Assembly: GCA_040954595.2 (NCBI GenBank)
Contig: CM082587.2
Coordinates: 558,001 to 622,000, forward strand
Direction of reading: 5' to 3'
DNA: 64,000 nt
Origin: Balanoglossus misakiensis
Taxonomy: Eukaryota; Hemichordata
Below the pieces are notes generated by a model that was not told the origin of the DNA, did not search any database, and was given only the letters and a program-made list of their open reading frames with translations. This document shows positions 13,001-26,468 of this stretch, piece by piece (the first letter of the stretch is position 1; each line of letters opens with the position of its first letter). Both the position numbers and the translations under genes were made by a program.

Positions 13001-16000
13001 TCTGACTTCTTTTCTCAACTCGACTCAATGAACGCCACTTCAGGAGTAATTCTGAGCAAGTGGAAAATATACAGATGCAGAGACTAAAAGCTGACATGTG
13101 TAACAAAATGAAAAGTGGTATGAATATATCATAACGTGATGTCATCGATACAGCGAACACGTGATTGTGTCACAGAGAAAGACGATACTACAAGAGGGAA
13201 TTGGTGAGCTCACGTAAGTTTCCCGATATCGAACTTGTTGCTGGAAACAAAATATGGCCTGGAAGTGTTTTCTTTGTCGGAGCAAAGCGAGGGTGGCTCT
13301 ATTAAATTCTGCACTACCAGTGTTGGGATTGGAACATTACGTTTGATAGATTTTGTTGATAAGGCTATACTGACGTGTATTGAATCTCTCTATTGAATAC
13401 TGGCCAACAGTCTGTTTGGTGTCGATGGCAAAACCAACACCGCGTTATTTGAACTACTCTGACTTATTAGCCGTATAATTGCCATGACGTTGAATATGTC
13501 CATTTTCCGCTTGCATTTCCCGCGAGTCTGTTCTCATATTCGATGGCGCAACAAAAATGCCCATCCGCTCAGTTTTAAAGAAAAACGTTGCGTATATACT
13601 GACGGTTAATCGTGTTCCCATCGCGAGCATATTGTAAATTGGTCGGGTCTGGCTAGAAATGAGTTGACTTGCCAGGACGCCTTGTCTGTGAAATCGATCA
13701 CCCGGAAAGGACAACTTTAGAAAGTATGTGACAGACAGTTTTGACAAAGGGTCAGGGTTCGCGAGTTATCCTACGCACATGTTTAAAATTGACATCCAAT
13801 TTACAGCTACATTGGATATTTCAGTTAAAGAAAGAAAATGAAAAGGGGGGAAAGATGTAGGAAGAAAGCGACATGGAAATTGAATTCTCCTCGGCGGGTG
13901 GGGGTTGCTTTGCCGCGGATGGTGATGAAAATAAAGTAAGCTTCGATATATCGCGAAGGAAGCAATTAAATAATCGAGGTCGTACCGAGAGATTTTAAAC
14001 TCAGGTGGACCGATTCCTCTCTCTTTTTCAAAACGCCGAGCGCGTGAAAGAAATCCGGAGACTCGCGAAAAAACTGGCACATGCTACCAGTCTGGATTTG
14101 AACAATTAGAACTGCATGTACAACGCTCGACATGATTGTGCATCTGTCATACACACAGACGACAGAAAGTGATATTTGCGAGTTGGCCTCATCCGGGTCC
14201 AACTTCGGGCCACTGTCGCCATTGTAACAAAATGACTTCATCCGTGTCTTCGGAATTCTTCCAAAGGTAGAGGCTCCTCAACCTCGGGTAGATATATATC
14301 TACCCTTTCTTTATGTAGAAGTCAGGTTGGGGCTAAGTCGTGAAATATAGACCCTAATGCCGGACTCTACAGCTTAACCAGTCTCTTTATGAGTGTGACT
14401 TAATACATGTATGTTGTGGGAAGTGACTGAAACAGGAGTCACCATAGGGTCTCAGATCAGGTGCGGCACTGAGACTGATCGCTCTTAATACCGGAAACCT
14501 GAGCATACTTCATGATTTCCCAGAGGAATCGACTTGAAATCCTTTAAATTAAACCAAAAATGCTCATTGTGTGTATTCCATAGTCAATGGCCTGTTTCCA
14601 AGAGACGGCGCGAGGTTGGGCGGTTCCCCCTACCTGCCAACAAAAAAAAATGGTCGTCAAAATGACTGCATTGTCACTTTGGCAGAAACAAACGCGCAGC
14701 CATGCTATAGTTCATGTTAGGAATGAAATGGCCACTGTGGACTTCAAATTAAACCAACACGTGGCCTTTTCGCCTTTTTGCTTCTTTCCCTTTGCACTTA
14801 TTGCCAAGAAGAGATTGTCGCCATTATTTTTCTGAGATGTTTTATTCAACATACTGCTGCACATTGAAATACGAAAAAAGAAAATACTATATTTTGTATG
14901 TTGACTCTCCATGGCAACCATTTGTTAGACTAAGAGTTGAAATGTAAGCGATAAGATATTGTACCTGACATGTACAAAGAAGTCATGTTTTATTTGGTAG
15001 CTCATACATTACAAAAATGACCATTTTTATCAAAAAATATCGCCGATAAAACTATGTTACTGAATTACAAGTCTTTTAACTCCAGAGAACATCAAAATAT
15101 GAGATGTCAGTACACCCGAGAAACACACTGTGACTGTCTCCGGTGAAACCTTACATTTTATTAATTTTTGGCCTTCCAGGCTGTGTCAAATTCAGAAAGT
15201 AATAAGAGTCTTTGCTTCCGAAAGCCTTACAAGTGTATATTTCCGTGACGCGACGGAATATATGCATTGCTCCATTTTCGACTCCAAATTATGTCGCATT
15301 AACGATTTCAACTTAGAAACAATTCACTATCATGCTATTGTGAGTCGATCATCCAAACCTAAATTATAAGAATAATTGGGCAGTCTACTAATTTTCCGAT
15401 CAACGTTGTCCATATGTTGACCGGTCTTGTGATATGAATGAAAGTGCGGACGTCAAATTTTGTACCGAATTAAAAAAATGAACGATTCGGTCACAATCAC
15501 CGGAAACTCAAGGAAAATTGGGCTAATCGCTGATGCAACAATCAATGTGAGCTGGATTCATGGATTCACTGTAAGATTTCCCATTCGAAAATTTGACTCT
15601 CATTCTGCTGTGTCTACATTAGTTAAGTCCCGATATACACAAACGTGTTGTCTAAATTAACTTGAATCAACCTCAATTCTGACCTTATATACTCGTGTTC
15701 TCTCACCATTAATCTACACATTTAAAATAAAAACGCCCGAATTCCAAGTTTCTTGGGCTGGAGTTCACTACGTGACCGGCTGCAAGGCACCAAGAATTCA
15801 GAAAGAGAACGTTATTTGTTTTCAATACACGGACGTATCTGAGATCCATTAAAGCAAGGCCTTTCGCGCAGAGGTCGGTCGCTTTTTGTGGACTGACTTA
15901 ATTGGATCGGTGATTTTTGCATTTTTATGAAATTTCAAGTTATTGAGGAAAGTTAACTGGATTATAGAGAAACGTGTTCAAATTGAAGCGGTAGAATGCA

Positions 16001-19000
16001 AAGCTAATTATATTCTCTGCTTTTGAAACACAAAGCTGTTTCCGATACTTCACACCATAATAATACCATAGTATCAATCGCGTCCACTTTTGAACTGTCG
16101 AGAATTTGGCGCCAAAAATTCAAAATCTGTGGCGGTTGTGTGCTCTTATAAACTAACAAACAATCAAACTGGTACGCGGATATTAGCAATTCAAACATTA
16201 ATACGAACAAAGACAACAAAAGACACTTGGTTTCCGCATCCAGTTTGTTCGTTTCCTTTGCGGCTTGAAGCCTTCCTCGTGCAGATGCACAGATTAAAAC
16301 GTTTTCTTCTTATTGTTAACTAAAATATAAGGCGACACATTCTGTAAATATTATAGTCATATAGAAAGTGTCGTCCATTGCATGGTAATCATGTTCGAAA
16401 TTGAACCAGTGACGCGTAAATATTCCCTTCTTTACATGTGAAACGGGTAAAGAAAAAGGGGGAGAAAGTGCGTTGTCTTTTGAAATCATTTCCGCTGTTT
16501 TTGTTTCAGTGATAATTTCGTGCATATTCCTGCTTACTGAAGCATGCTGATGCATTGTTTGTCGGAGCTACACAATTGTTCTCAGATATGCAAATATTTT
16601 GATGACGTAATTCACGATTCACACAAAAATACGCTAGTTGTTTATCAGAATAAAAACGGGGCACATATAACATTTGTTTTAGTATGAATCTTATGCATTC
16701 GTGTTATTTTACATAGCTATCGTCCTCTCATTGCTATGTATTATAAGCAGAATATCGTTATCAGGCTATAACATGAAACACTGAAAGAAAGTGTTAAACC
16801 TCTAAACATCTTGTTTGCTATAATTTGTCTTGAAATATATTCATGTCAAGAAGACGAATTTCTATGTTCTTATATCAAGGGCAGTTTCGTCGTCAACGAT
16901 GTCAGTAAACAAAACGGGAGGTAAAGGTACGGGCGAATCAATCGATCACAGGCAGTCATCAGTATGCACAGATAGACCTAGCCTCAATTTAATAAAAGGA
17001 ATGGCCTTTAGGAATATGAATAATTCAAGTCAGTTTATGAGGCAAAGATGAAATCGGTCAAACGGAACATGGATATCAAATAAAACATTTCGATGGATGG
17101 GTCAATGGTTGAACGCCTTCTGATTTTGGAGTTTAGTGGAGAAAACACGTTTATGATACCGGTCATACAAGTCCTTGAAGAAATATAATTGTAAAATGTT
17201 CAGGTTTGTTCTGTGAATCAATACACTGAATCGTGTTCGACTTCTTAAGATGTGTGGAAGGTCTTCGGTACTCGGCTCAGCAAAACAGTTTCTGCATATG
17301 AATAACCAGCACTCGTTTTTATTGATACAGTTAAATTTAAGTCCATATTTAAATCCAATGGTTCCAAAGCAAAGCAAAGCAAAGCAAGGCACGTTACGTG
17401 TCTATCTATCTACCTGCCTGCATGCAAGTATGTATATGTGTAGTATACAGAAAATCAGATGTAACTTTGTCCTAAATTGAAACTTTAGACTTGCGTCTAT
17501 CATTCTTAGAAAGAAGCAGGCACAGGAATTGATCTCAGTAAAAATTGAGAAACACGATTGATATATTATGAAATATGACATGAGTGTATTGTACCTGTTA
17601 CCAACAGATCAATATAGTTAACTTTTACAAATGGTTGTTTAATGAAATTAGTCCCTCCCCTAAAAGTAGTTGGCAGTAATTTACTGTCTTATGTAAACAC
17701 ATATATCTCAGTCAGTATTGCCCCACTTTGCCACATACATAAAAGAAAATACAATTAGGGATAAAATATTACTCCAGTGTTTAACCGTTATTCTGCTCCA
17801 GAGGGCTATGAAATCTATGAAATGGATAATACATAGTACTTTATTTGTATACCATCAGACCTGTTCTTGAGAACGAAACTGTTCTCACGTTTATGGCTAG
17901 CCAGAATGTGTGTTGAAATATGATGTTGAAAAGAAGAGACTGTTTTCATTTGAAGAAAAAAAATGGATTCTAAAGTGAACAAATTGCGTCACTGTACGGG
18001 TTTCCTTTCCATCTATAGCGGTTATTCGCCCAAAGGGACTTTCCAAAATAAACCTTTCAAGATGCAAACGAGAGATGTATTCAAGCCATCGATGAGCAGC
18101 TAAAAAAGCTTACCAGACAATTTCAATCGAAGATGGCTTTCTTTGCCCGAATTCACAGAGCGGGGATCTTTCTCTAAAAGACCCCTCCGACTAAAAAAGA
18201 AGCCGTTGAAACGACAGACGCAAATGGTACGCGAAAAGGAAATTGAAAAAAGCCCTACAATAGATGTTAGGTTTGACCCGACTCCAAAACGAGGCTGAAA
18301 TGGATGACTCAGGTGCGCATTGAGAGAAAAAAAGAGTCGTATAAAGATAAGATGATAGCTTCTATGAATCAAACTCAGAAATATGAGGTACAAGAAACCT
18401 CTGATAGACTAAGACTTGGTTGGGATGCCCGCAGGACGAGTATACGCCATGACACTTACCGTTAAATCTGTTCTGTTTGCAGTATTTTAATAACTCCGTA
18501 TTTTCCAGAGTCTGAGATGATGATGATGATGGTTCATACATTCATTTATACATATATTTTTTATCAGAATAATTTATTGAAAATTGTTTAGGTAACTTAT
18601 TACACAACTGTAACGTATTGTCTTTTTCCTCATGTCAATCTGTTTCTATACTCCGCCTCAATTTATATCTTTTTCTCTCTCTCTTTCATTATTCTCTGGG
18701 ATGGATTCGTAGCTCTGTTTCCCCGAAGCTGGCAATCAGAATAATGGGATAGACCAATGTACCCTCAAACAGTGCCTTGACTACCCCTTATGAAATATTC
18801 ATTGACCATTCTAGGAAACGTATCGTGTGAAAGACACACACATCAGAAATTGTGTTTGTAAACATGTTTTAATCAGTCCATAATTGATGGTGGTGAGTTA
18901 ATTTGATGGCCATAAAACGAGAACAAAGGATCAGGCAGCAGGTATCGCTCTAGTGGTCGCGGGGGACTGAAAGCAGAAATACACGGTAATGACATTGTAT

Positions 19001-22000
19001 TGTTTTCGGTTTGTTTATGCAATCATCGCCATTTTCCTAGTTTTCAACGACCACACGCGTTTGAACAATTGAGTGGCAATAAAACATTGTCTTTGTGTCT
19101 CTGTCTATCTCTCCGTTAATACTATCAAGATATCTCCTTCGGTAAAGAATTTAAAATATGGTTGACTTTTCAAGAGCATTCGTCATGAAATGTCTCTGTG
19201 CCGGGTTGGTGGAAAAGTTTTCACGAAACGATGAAATATCAGGAACAGAGTTACTCGCGAAGTTCTCATTTGGAGGATAAGCATTACCAACAAACATGTG
19301 TCTGCAATGATGTGAGGTGGATACTTGTACACACCAAGGGAAGTCCAATTTGTTGAACACACAGAGAAAATGTCAACAAAAAACCACTAAGCGAAACAAC
19401 AAACAGTTGTAATATTGAAACCGTCAAGGGCGTTTACAATTGTATAAACCACGCTTCTTAATATCTCCTCTACAAATCTTCACCTTATTTTTACTTTTTG
19501 CAATATTTCTTCAGTTGATCTTCTGTCACTCCGTCGTTTTGTCCTCTCCGCGGTCCTTTTGTAAATTAACATGTCGCGTACAAAAACAGATGGCCTCAGT
19601 CTTACAATGGGCTTGTTAACAGCAACCTCCAAGTGATTAAACAACACTGGCAGAAAATTTCGGTGCGTGAGATCAAATATGATTGCAGTCTAAAGCTGGA
19701 ACCTCATTGAAAAATTTACCCGGAATGAAAATTGTCGAGATAAAACTTTAATATCTCTGATAATTTTTCATAATTAGTTGGCGATATTTTCTCCTGAATA
19801 ATTGCGGGTTTTCTCCTTCTGTGAATATGGTTTTGAACAAAATATGAACGGGACTATTTTTGCGTTCACAAGGCACTGGAAACGATTATGTTTTGAGGTT
19901 AAAATGTCGGAACTGTTTGCGATCAAAATGATCTAAAAACTCTATAGTTCCACGTAACATTAACATCATATTTGTGAAGTGCCTGCGGAGATCTCGTAAT
20001 GCATATGTCAATACGTTTTTGAAATATCTTTATACGGCTCGGCACTGACTCCAAGAGAGCGAGTCACCGATCTGACAATGGGTGGTCCGTGCGTGAAACG
20101 CAGAGAATAAGAACACAGCTTGCCAAAGTGAAATAAAAAGAAGATGTAAAATGTTGTCAATTTAGTCAAAAAGGGACATTCTAATTAGTTCATATATCTG
20201 AGGAATAGATTTTATGGCGTGCAATTTCTATAAATTTTAAATATAGGTTTGGTGTTTGCAATTACTGTACACTGTATCGAACATTTTTGCTGTTTTAAGG
20301 CGAAACTTAAAAAGCCTGGTTTGAAGTAGGAAATAACAGTTATGTGCTCAAACTATAATTATACAGAACAGAGTCAAAGGAAATTAATTTGCAGTTATAC
20401 TTTAAATATGACGCATTGTGGAGTCGACGTACATTTATCAAGCCGTTAAGTTTGAAATTGCGGAAAATGACTTTGACACCCACCGTTGATATACACCCAC
20501 CCACAACAAAAATCGAACCAACGTCAAACACGGAATGAGTGAATTTGGCGTGTGGCTAGGCTCGTACAGAAATATGACTTCGTCGGAAAGACAAGTCAGA
20601 GCTTCAGACAATACGGACGGGAACACTCGTCCAGAATGGCGAAACAGATTGTGAACAGATCTCGATAAGCAAAATTTGATTTGGTAAAATGTATGCTCAG
20701 TCACTGTAAAGAAAGTCGCTGAATTATTTCAACGCGGCTTGAAATTCAGCAAAACAGTCGCAGAAAGTGAAAGCGAAGTGTCGCGTTTAATTGAGAGAAA
20801 ATCATCCCTTTGTTTCGACCGGTTGTCGGTGTCTTATTGTACTGGAAGCGACATTTAAACGTGAGAGGCGACGCGAAATTCATCGCGAAGAAAATAATAG
20901 GCGTAGGTATGAAAGACAGAAGCAGCGCCGGGTATAGCTTGGGTGCAGGAACCGTGTCAATCGAGTTTGTCTGATAATACAATCGTGTCTCGGAATATCC
21001 ATTCACTGCTTTCATGACAAGCTACACATAATAACACAGAAGCGATAGAGATATATACGTGAATGGCAAATAGAAAGAAATTAGTCAAACTTAATCTAAT
21101 AGAACGGGTTGAGATATTTCCCCGATCGTATTGCATTGGCTGCGCGTATTGTTCTTTGTACCAGGATCCCATCTGTTGTTCAAAGCGAATTATTTCATTG
21201 CAAAAATACTATCGAGGTAGCGGGGCCAGTTTGACGAAATTGAAAAGCCAATCCCAACAGAAACCTGATCTGAGTTTTGTCAACTTGGACTGCATAATCG
21301 CGCGACTGACAAAAGCTTTAATCTCGGCCAGCAAATATTGATATTGGGCATGTAAACTACAAAATTATTTTCATATAAAACTATCATCAACAAAGTAGAA
21401 ATATTTTGTTAGCGCCTTTATACGGAAACTGTCAAATGCGATCTCGTTTGAGAGACAAACAACTTTTCAAAATAGCGAAAAGCGGTCGTGTGTTGTACAG
21501 TTTTTTCTATTGATGTTTGCGACCAATGCACCATGAAAGTCATTTTCAGTTTGTTTCCGTTTCGGAAGTATTTCAGAGTACTAGTTTCCTGACGCGAGTG
21601 TTTCGCCATGGCAACAATAACCCTGGATCAGTCTCAGGGTAACGATACGCATAGCCTGCAGCATTGCCCCAAAACATTAACAGCAATCTTCCAAATTACC
21701 TCGACTCCACGTGAGGAGTACCGAATACACACATAGTCAAGTTGGACCCATTGTTCAGCTCCTCAACGCACAAGACATAATCTCTATAATTGAAATATTT
21801 CTTTTATAAAAATACGTCTGCTGTATATCTCCCGTTAACCAATAAAATATGTGCCAGATATACTAGCTCAATGTAGTTACTTTATAGTAGCGGTGCTAGT
21901 CTTGTTACTGAAGGGATGGGGATGGTGATGGTGGTGGTGATGATGGTGCTTATTTGCAATGACCTCTTATAAGTACAAAATAATGACTGCTCACGAGTCA

Positions 22001-25000
22001 TAACAGTCTTTGTATCAGGACAAATGAGTACTGGACATGTGTAGTCTAAAATCAAACTTTCCAACATTTTAGCTTTTATAACAAATTCATTTTTACCATA
22101 CAGCCAATCTGTGTCTGGTCAATTCTGAATACGTTCTTCAGGAAACTGCCATCCATCTTTTTTAGTCTAATGAAAGGAGTTAATCCAGAAAAATTTGAGA
22201 AAATCCTTCATAATCCTGTCTCCAGAGCGATTCACATTATACACACATATATCATTTGGCGGCTAAAGTCATAAATTTTTCTGCGTCGCATTTTATTTTT
22301 TAATGAAATTAAGGAAGCAAGCGACAAATTAGATCAGTAACGTTTATTCGAGATTTCGATTATTTTTGTTCAGTGACTCAGATGTCTGGTGTTTCCATGG
22401 TGATTGAATGCAAAGTGATTCCGATTTTAGATCAAATGTGCTCCACTGCTGCTAGAGAATTGTCTCGATTTAAGAACAATTCTCTAAAAAAATACCGTGG
22501 CTTTGGCAGTTCCTGTTTGAATCCCGTCAAATAAAAAAACTGGACACTTCAAAGCCCGGAAAACGAAGCTAATGACCGGTAAAGAACCACACAGGACCGG
22601 GAAACAAACTTGACTCCTGATAACACCGCGGACCAATTCCGAAATTTATGGCAGTGGCGCGAAATTGCCATCTTGCGCAGAAGCCTTGTTATTGGTAGCA
22701 CAATTTCGAACAATTAGCGTTAATTCGGGGTATATTAAAGACATACGGTAGGCTGGCGACATTAATGAAAACGTCATAATTTCTGTCTAAATTTTATAGG
22801 CTTTGTTAAGTGGCTGAGCTATTCATTGAAGTTGCAGTATATTTGTTATGTACAAAGCACTCTCCCAATATCGCATGTATCTTCCCTCTCAGTATTGACG
22901 TGATTTCTGTGTTTTAGGAGTGCAAAGCAACAAAGCGCTCCTCGTTTCGTGCTTGCCAAATGTCCTCGGCCTCATTTAATGAACGGCAAGCCCTTGCGAT
23001 CCGTCTTTCGTCTGTCGCAAGTCGTGTTTCACTCAGTCCACAAGCGGAGCATGGCGGCCGCACGATTTCTGTATTCAAACCCGGCTGCACGAAATGTTTG
23101 CATTGTTTTTAAACAACGAATGCACCTCGGGCGAACCTCAAATTGTTGAACAAATTGGAAAAACTTATCGCGAGTGAGTCGGCTCAAATTTCTGCCCTCG
23201 GCTTGGACGCGTCCCTATGAGTATAGCCCGAGATTGGTAATATTTCCTTCATTTTAAAATGCTCTATAGGTTTACATTTAATACTTCAACTTACAATATA
23301 GCTGTGTGAACTTATGTAGTTTTGCGACCAATTTTCTTTGCTGTTTTACTCCAACAAGTTCTATAGGTTGTCAAAATGCCACTATAAATTAACGTCTTTA
23401 TTGTTTTCGTCCCACACAACGATTGTGAGAGAAAGAGAGGGAGGCGTATTCATCAACTTCGAAAAAAGATTCAACGCATACTTGTCTGCTTCGAGCTGAC
23501 GAGTCAATTGGCGTAGTTGAAAAATATGATCGGAAAAAAATACAATCTGAGGCAACCAACACGGCCATTTGCGTAGAGAAGGGAGAGCGCTCGGCAAATG
23601 AATGTTTGTACGGATTTGTCACAACAGTGGTTTGGCCACACAATAGAAGCCTTATATAATAACAGCCAACAGCGGCAGACGGTACGCGAACACTCTCTCA
23701 TCCGACCAAGTTTTGGCGGGTTTTGCAGCATCCCATAGGCTTCTGCCTAGATTCCTGGCGCTTTGACAGCGCTGCAGAAAAATGAAATATTCTGCGAAAC
23801 AGGAAAAACAAATCGAATTGGTGGAAGACTTTTTATTTTTCCTGGAAATGTGACCATAGTCATAATTGACATTTTCCCGTTTGCTGCGTGTTTTCACAGG
23901 AAGCCGCAGTCAAACTTGTTATAATTTAAAATCAACCTTGACTGCATGACATAGGGCGGTGTTCTTCGTGCATTACAATAAAGTAGTGCAAGAAGGATAT
24001 TAAATTTTGACGTTTTAAAAAAATGTGCCGAAACGTGCGGTGGATCTCGTTTCAGTTTGCGCTTTACTTCTCGTGGAGCTCAAAAAAACACCGCACTGCA
24101 AAAAGTACACCTTAATATCATAACTAAGTGTGGGGACATCTTTGATCTGATTTCCAATCGTCTGCAAGTAAATTCGTGGTTGTTTTGAAGGTATCGTTTT
24201 TGTCATGTGCTGCTCTCTGATTTGCAATCAATCAGACGGAGCGTTTGTCATGGTCGCGCCACTGACCGAATTGGCAGAACGTATTGGCGGAAATGACAAA
24301 CTGACTCAAGAGTCTTCAAAATATATGATAGTGATTCCAAAGTGTTAAAAATCCCGTGCCCCGGAATAAGGCACGCGTAAAAAGTTACGAAGTCAGAGCA
24401 GGTGCTAGGCCTATGGGCCACGCTACAAAACAACAGACTAGGAGCGCGCGGACAGCGACGCACCGCGCCTCTCGCTTATTAGGAAGTCGGCCCTTTCTAA
24501 GTAAAGAAAAACATATCTACATTAAAATAGTGAAAACGTACAAAGGCACTTATTGTTTTCGCAGAGAAACAACAAGAATCGCGAAAAGGTGAAAAGTCTT
24601 TGTTCGGAGGATATTAACAATTTCATGGTAATTACAATGTATGCATTTCTATCTGTACCGGAGCGCCAGCAATGATCAGAGCCAGGACCTAACGAAATAA
24701 TAAAACCATGTATCGCCTTTCGAAAATTATAGAAATTATAGAAAATTTTCATAACGTCGGTTAAACTTTAACCTTGTAACAGAGAAATGCTATACACGAG
24801 AATTTCGTATGAGGTTATAAAGAGAATTTTTGTTAGATAGAAGTGGTTCATCTGCCTGCCATGTGGGGCACGGTATTTGTGGCTTGTCGTAGTTTAAAAC
24901 GCATCCCGTTTCTAAACTGCAAAATCTATAGTCATATTTTCTGCATAGAAAATCGGCACAAATTGTCAGTAGGATTATCAACAATGTGTTAAAGTAAAGC

Positions 25001-26383
25001 ATGACGAGGAAATATGTCACAAACAGATTTTGAATATTCAGGTTCAAAACTGGAAATGACAATTTCATGACGACAGTTAGACGGGAGGACATGTCGGGGT
25101 GGGGATCCGGTGAGTGGTGTTTTCACAGGAATGCTAAGTAGTTAAAAAAATGAATCAACAGTCCTAAAGTGAAATCTACAATCCACAGACACCCCAATGA
25201 ATTTTCCTGGTCCACTTTAGGACCATGACGCAAAACCAACGTGGTATGAATTGCAGTATGTTGGAGATGAAAAATACACAAAGATGATAATAACTGCGTT
25301 TAAGGCAAGACGTGATCGCTGTATTGCACGGGTGGCTATATAAATATTTATAACGCCAAAGTTCTGAAATCGCAATGAAAATGGCCGGTGTCACGTTACC
25401 CACCAAGGTGGTGATTCGGGAACGAATCGCTGGCGGGGGGACGGAAACTGGGAATAGAGCTATGGGAGAGACGAGCGCGCGTTATGTTCAGGTGGCCGCA
25501 TGTGGCCATAGTGGGTTTCTCAAGAAGTCGTTGAAGAAATCCTTGTAGTTCTGAGTTCTGTAGAGAAAAATGTAGCTTACCGTGTGACCCTGTATTCCGA
25601 GAAGTGACTGCTCACCTAAACAAATAGATGGGCTGACCGGTACGCAGTTGACAATTCAATAAAATCCATGGTGCGGTTTGTTGCAGAAGGCAAAATATCA
25701 CGTACACACATAAAAAGTGAAATTCACCGCAGTTACCGCATAAACAAATGCGCACGGTTGCATAAGGACGTCCAAGAAAATGTCAACTCACATCCTGCCA
25801 TGAGCGTAGTCAAGTGATCATCCCGGCTTGGAACCGAAGGTAAAAAAAACGCACAACTCCGAAATCTGTGCCAGGAATTGGTGAAATTCCTCCTTGGCGT
25901 ATTATAGAGATTGGAGCAGGCAATAGCTTGGAAGCCGAGTAATAAAGTGGGGACTACGACTATGTGAGTGAGTAATTGGCATCCAATCAGCACCATAAGA
26001 AATGATAATTTCCCGCCAGGTGAAAAAATACCGAAGATAGATTAATCAGATTTGCGCTATCATAACGACGTGTGACTTATACTCGAGTAATTTCCACGAA
26101 TTTAATCTGCGTCTCGAAATACTGAATTGGCGCGCAGTATACAAGGAAACGCAACAAGACCAAAAGAATATTAAATATATAGGGTGTATACACACTCTAG
26201 CATATTACTCGGGCTTCCATAACTATAATTGATAAGGAAATCAATCAGTTAATGTGGGCTTAGAATCCAATATCGTATAAACAGACCAGCAAAAACTAAT
26301 TTGGCTCAAACAAATAGGTAATATATAAATGATGAAAATACCTAGAAATTAAAAAACATTATTATAAGCGAATTGAGGTCTAC
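7023..26383 (-). other. 5' flank of the proximal Lhx3/4 exon and long intron of the distal isoform
   Basis: Nineteen kilobases with no convincing coding exon; the open frames are short and lack family motifs or paired splice sites. It holds scattered simple repeats: TC-rich near 8625-8650, an AAAGC repeat at about 17365-17389, GAT repeats at 18515-18532 and GATGGTG-like runs near 21910-21950. It also has AT-core and POU-like sites (for example ATGCAAAG near 8538 and TAATTA near 8563). The region probably contains regulatory DNA for the gene, which cannot be shown from one genome. Confidence 0.6.
17365..17389. repeat. AAAGC pentanucleotide microsatellite
   Basis: About five copies of a five-base unit (aaagc), ending in a variant (aaggc), inside the long Lhx3/4 intron. 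Confidence 0.85.
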
Positions 26384-26468
26384 CTTCGAGAGCTTTGTTT
26401 TGGGCCAGGAGGGTATACAGCATCTCTGGGGTTGGCGAGCCTAGCTGGTTTCTTGACGGTGCAGACAT
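26384..26468 (-). CDS. Lhx3/4: Lhx3/4 distal alternative first coding exon
   Basis: From an ATG at 26468 (A at -3, gaagATGt) this encodes 28 residues, MSAPSRNQLG and SPTPEMLYTLLAQNKALE, then a donor (GAAG, then gtagac) in phase 1. Joined to the LIM1 exon it reads ...[18 protein letters not shown]. Known vertebrate LHX3 isoform b has a leader ending in a similar Leu-Leu-Ala-rich helix just before IPLCAGC, so the leader type, position and phase all agree. The frame is also open upstream to an ATG at 26657, but that extension is Arg/Lys/Gln-rich with no family resemblance and is probably 5' untranslated sequence. Use of this exon implies a separate promoter about 19.4 kb from the proximal one and a 19.7 kb intron. 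Confidence 0.75.
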
